Source: Planctomycetota bacterium
GTDB lineage: Bacteria > Planctomycetota > Planctomycetia > Pirellulales > Pirellulaceae
Reading direction: 5' to 3'
DNA length: 7,277 bases
NCBI GenBank assembly: GCA_026692885.1
Contig: JAPLNJ010000306.1
Coordinates: forward strand, 1 to 7,277
Shown here one piece after another: positions 6,493 through 7,277 of the stretch. The notes below the pieces were generated by a model. It had not been told where the DNA came from, did not search any database, and worked only from the letters and a program-made list of their open reading frames with translations. A program made the position numbers and the translations under genes. Every line of letters starts with the position of its first letter. Position 1 is the first letter of the stretch.

Positions 6493-6527
6493 GGCACGGC
6501 CGAAAAATAACTCAAACAAGCCGTGGC

Positions 6528-6547
6528 CGCATCGGACGAACGATGCG
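6528..6547. repeat. Inverted repeat CGCATCG/CGATGCG
   Basis: Seven-base arms CGCATCG (6528-6534) and CGATGCG (6541-6547) flank GACGAA. The hairpin lies about 35 bases after the early hsdM stop. No T-run follows, so it is not a clear terminator. It may be part of the element that replaced the end of hsdM. Confidence 0.6.
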
Positions 6548-6626
6548 TGCGGGATGAACCGATTTGTTTCGCCCTTTCACGGCTACCGTGCTGAATCGCA
6601 CCCGTACCCAGGGCGGCGGTTGTTGG

Positions 6627-6757
6627 CGGTCGTCCGACCGTCCGCACCAAAGGTGCGTAATTCGATAGCCCAGGGCGCAGCCCTGGGACCACAATGTCCC
6701 CCGAAATCCCTGCCCTGAAAGGGCGCAACCTGGAACGGCTGGTGCCCTTTCAGGGCA
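6627..6757. repeat. Cluster of four perfect palindromes
   Basis: Four perfect inverted repeats follow one another. They are CGGTCG/CGACCG (6627-6640), CGCACC/GGTGCG (6643-6657), CCCAGGGC/GCCCTGGG (6669-6687) and TGCCCTGAAAGGGC/GCCCTTTCAGGGCA (6711-6724 and 6744-6757). The last has 14-base arms around 19 bases. Each of its arms is itself a palindrome (GCCCT-GAA-AGGGC), so cruciforms can nest. The motifs look like an interspersed REP-type family, which I associate with Planctomycetota and relatives from memory. No coding potential is seen. Confidence 0.75.
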
Positions 6758-6788
6758 CGTGATCGGGGGCGGCCCCTTTCCCAGCTCC

Positions 6789-6897
6789 TGTAGGCCGGTC
6801 GCTTCCGGCGCGTGGCGTCTGCACCAAGCGGGTTTTTCCTGCGAGCGTCGGTTGCGCCGTTCCGGCATAGCTTTGCGCGACCTCGTTCCGGCCTACA
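6789..6897. repeat. Miniature element with TGTAGGCCGG terminal inverted repeats
   Basis: A 109-bp segment begins with TGTAGGCCGG (6789-6798) and ends with its exact reverse complement CCGGCCTACA (6888-6897). Inside are further TTCCGGC copies at 6803 and 6860, with another at 6886 running into the right arm. It has no open frame of note. Its size and ten-base terminal repeats fit a small non-autonomous repeat or a REP doublet. No clear target-site duplication is visible beside it (CTCC on the left, TGAC on the right). Confidence 0.55.
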
Positions 6898-6957
6898 TGA
6901 CCAATCCGGGTTCAGGGCTACCAGGTTGCTTCGATACGGTATCCAGGGCGTCGCTCC

Positions 6958-6971
6958 GCGGCTGTCGCCGC
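6958..6971 (-). terminator. Small hairpin just after the minus-strand isomerase gene
   Basis: GCGGC-TGTC-GCCGC forms a five-base GC stem. It lies 11 bases beyond the stop of the minus-strand gene in that gene's direction. No T-run follows on the minus strand, so it is at best a weak or factor-dependent terminator. Confidence 0.25.
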
Positions 6972-6982
6972 TATGCTCTGCC

Positions 6983-7277
6983 TTACTTGGTTTCCGTCAA
7001 TAGTCTCTTGGCTTGATCCTCGACGAAAGCCACGTTTCGGGCCATGTCTTCCTGCAGCGCCGGGGTGTCATACTCGAAATCAATCGTGGTAAGACCACGA
7101 TAGCCCAGCCGCTTAAGTTCCTTGAGCGAGTTAGCAAAATCGCCCTCGCCCTCGCCGAACACGGTGTTCCGAGAGCTGGGCTCGTCTCGCTTGGCGATAT
7201 CCTTGAGATGGATACTGATCATGCGGCCTTTCATCTTTCGGAGAGACTCCAGCGGGTCCAGACCTGAGCGAGCCCAC
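6983..7277 (-). CDS. Sugar-phosphate isomerase/epimerase family protein, C-terminal part (partial)
   Basis: The minus-strand frame is open from the window edge to TAA at 6985-6983. Reading from the edge gives W-A-R-S-G-L-D-P-L-E-S-L-R-K-M-K-G-R-M-I-S-I-H-L-K-D-I, so the ATG at 7234 is internal. This W-A-R-S-G-x-D-P, the H-L-K-D strand with metal-site histidine, and later G-E-G-E-G-D-F and T-I-D-F-E-Y-D are typical of the last strands of xylose-isomerase-like TIM barrels (AP endonuclease family 2). That family covers many sugar-phosphate isomerases and epimerases; the exact substrate cannot be told from 97 residues. It probably belongs to the host chromosome rather than to the restriction island, which would make the repeat-rich region at 6463-6982 the island boundary. 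Confidence 0.88.
   Translation of the reverse strand, partial: WARSGLDPLESLRKMKGRMISIHLKDIAKRDEPSSRNTVFGEGEGDFANSLKELKRLGYRGLTTIDFEYDTPALQEDMARNVAFVEDQAKRLLTETK

Larger units (their letters stand above)
6493..6982. other. Palindrome-rich non-coding region after the hsdM break
   Basis: Nearly 500 bases without a convincing gene on either strand; the short open frames here have shadow-like compositions. It carries a chain of perfect inverted repeats (described separately), three TTCCGGC copies (6803, 6860, 6886) and fragments resembling interspersed repeats of planctomycete genomes. No transposase piece, integrase or RNA gene is recognisable. It separates the truncated hsdM from a minus-strand metabolic gene, so it probably marks the deletion or insertion that removed the rest of the restriction locus. 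Confidence 0.6.

Noticed and set aside
6500..6700. Integron attC site
   Set aside because: The palindromic layout prompted a check, but no matching RYYYAAC and GTTRRRY core pair in the right arrangement was found.

Overview
This is a GC-rich bacterial window that looks like accessory or genomic-island DNA. The best guess for the source is a planctomycete or a relative. The grounds are the high G+C, the rarity of Shine-Dalgarno sequences, the dense palindromic repeats containing CCCAGGGC, GCCCTTTCAGGGC and TGTAGGCCGG, and the style of the small-protein/HNH pair and the sugar-phosphate isomerase. This is inference from memory of such genomes; no 16S or other marker is present.

Left part (1-2633): a series of accessory genes, three of whose blocks end in a related C-terminal tail (E-A-L-K-R-x-G-x-V or K-L-G-R-V). 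The window opens on the last codons of one tail-bearing gene. Next come a possible ~90-residue hypothetical protein (204-476) and a ~370-390-residue protein of unknown function that appears frameshifted near its 5' end (555-1726). A translationally coupled pair follows: a 100-residue helical protein with a strong ribosome binding site (1883-2185) and an HNH endonuclease (2182-2577). Directly after the HNH stop lies a third, orphan copy of the tail (2577-2633).

Middle part (2634-2979): a gene-free, AT-richer stretch. It holds a good sigma-70-type promoter (TTGACA, 16 bp, TAGAAT), short direct repeats, and the 3' part of a tRNA (T-arm plus anticodon loop CCT, arginine-like) that lacks its 5' half. 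A 3' tRNA fragment is the usual footprint of integrase-mediated insertion, so this is a candidate attachment-site scar at the edge of the restriction locus.

Right part (2980-6492): a decayed type I restriction-modification locus. hsdR (2980-5380) carries all expected nuclease and helicase motifs but is split by two frameshifts (about 3834 and 4062-4067). hsdM (5569-6492) is intact through its SAM-binding and NPPF motifs and is then cut off after residue 298. No hsdS specificity gene is present. A 13-unit heptanucleotide tandem repeat (CCCCCGA and CAACTGA units) fills the gap just before the hsdM start codon. As written the system should be inactive unless the frameshifts are sequencing errors.

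Far right (6463-7277): about 500 bp of palindrome-rich non-coding DNA with at least six perfect inverted repeats, following the break in hsdM. It is followed by the C-terminal end of a sugar-phosphate isomerase/epimerase-like gene on the minus strand that runs off the window. I see no convincing undescribed system. The best candidates for follow-up are the tail-flanked gene blocks with the small-protein/HNH pair, the palindrome cluster at the hsdM break, and the heptad repeat abutting hsdM.
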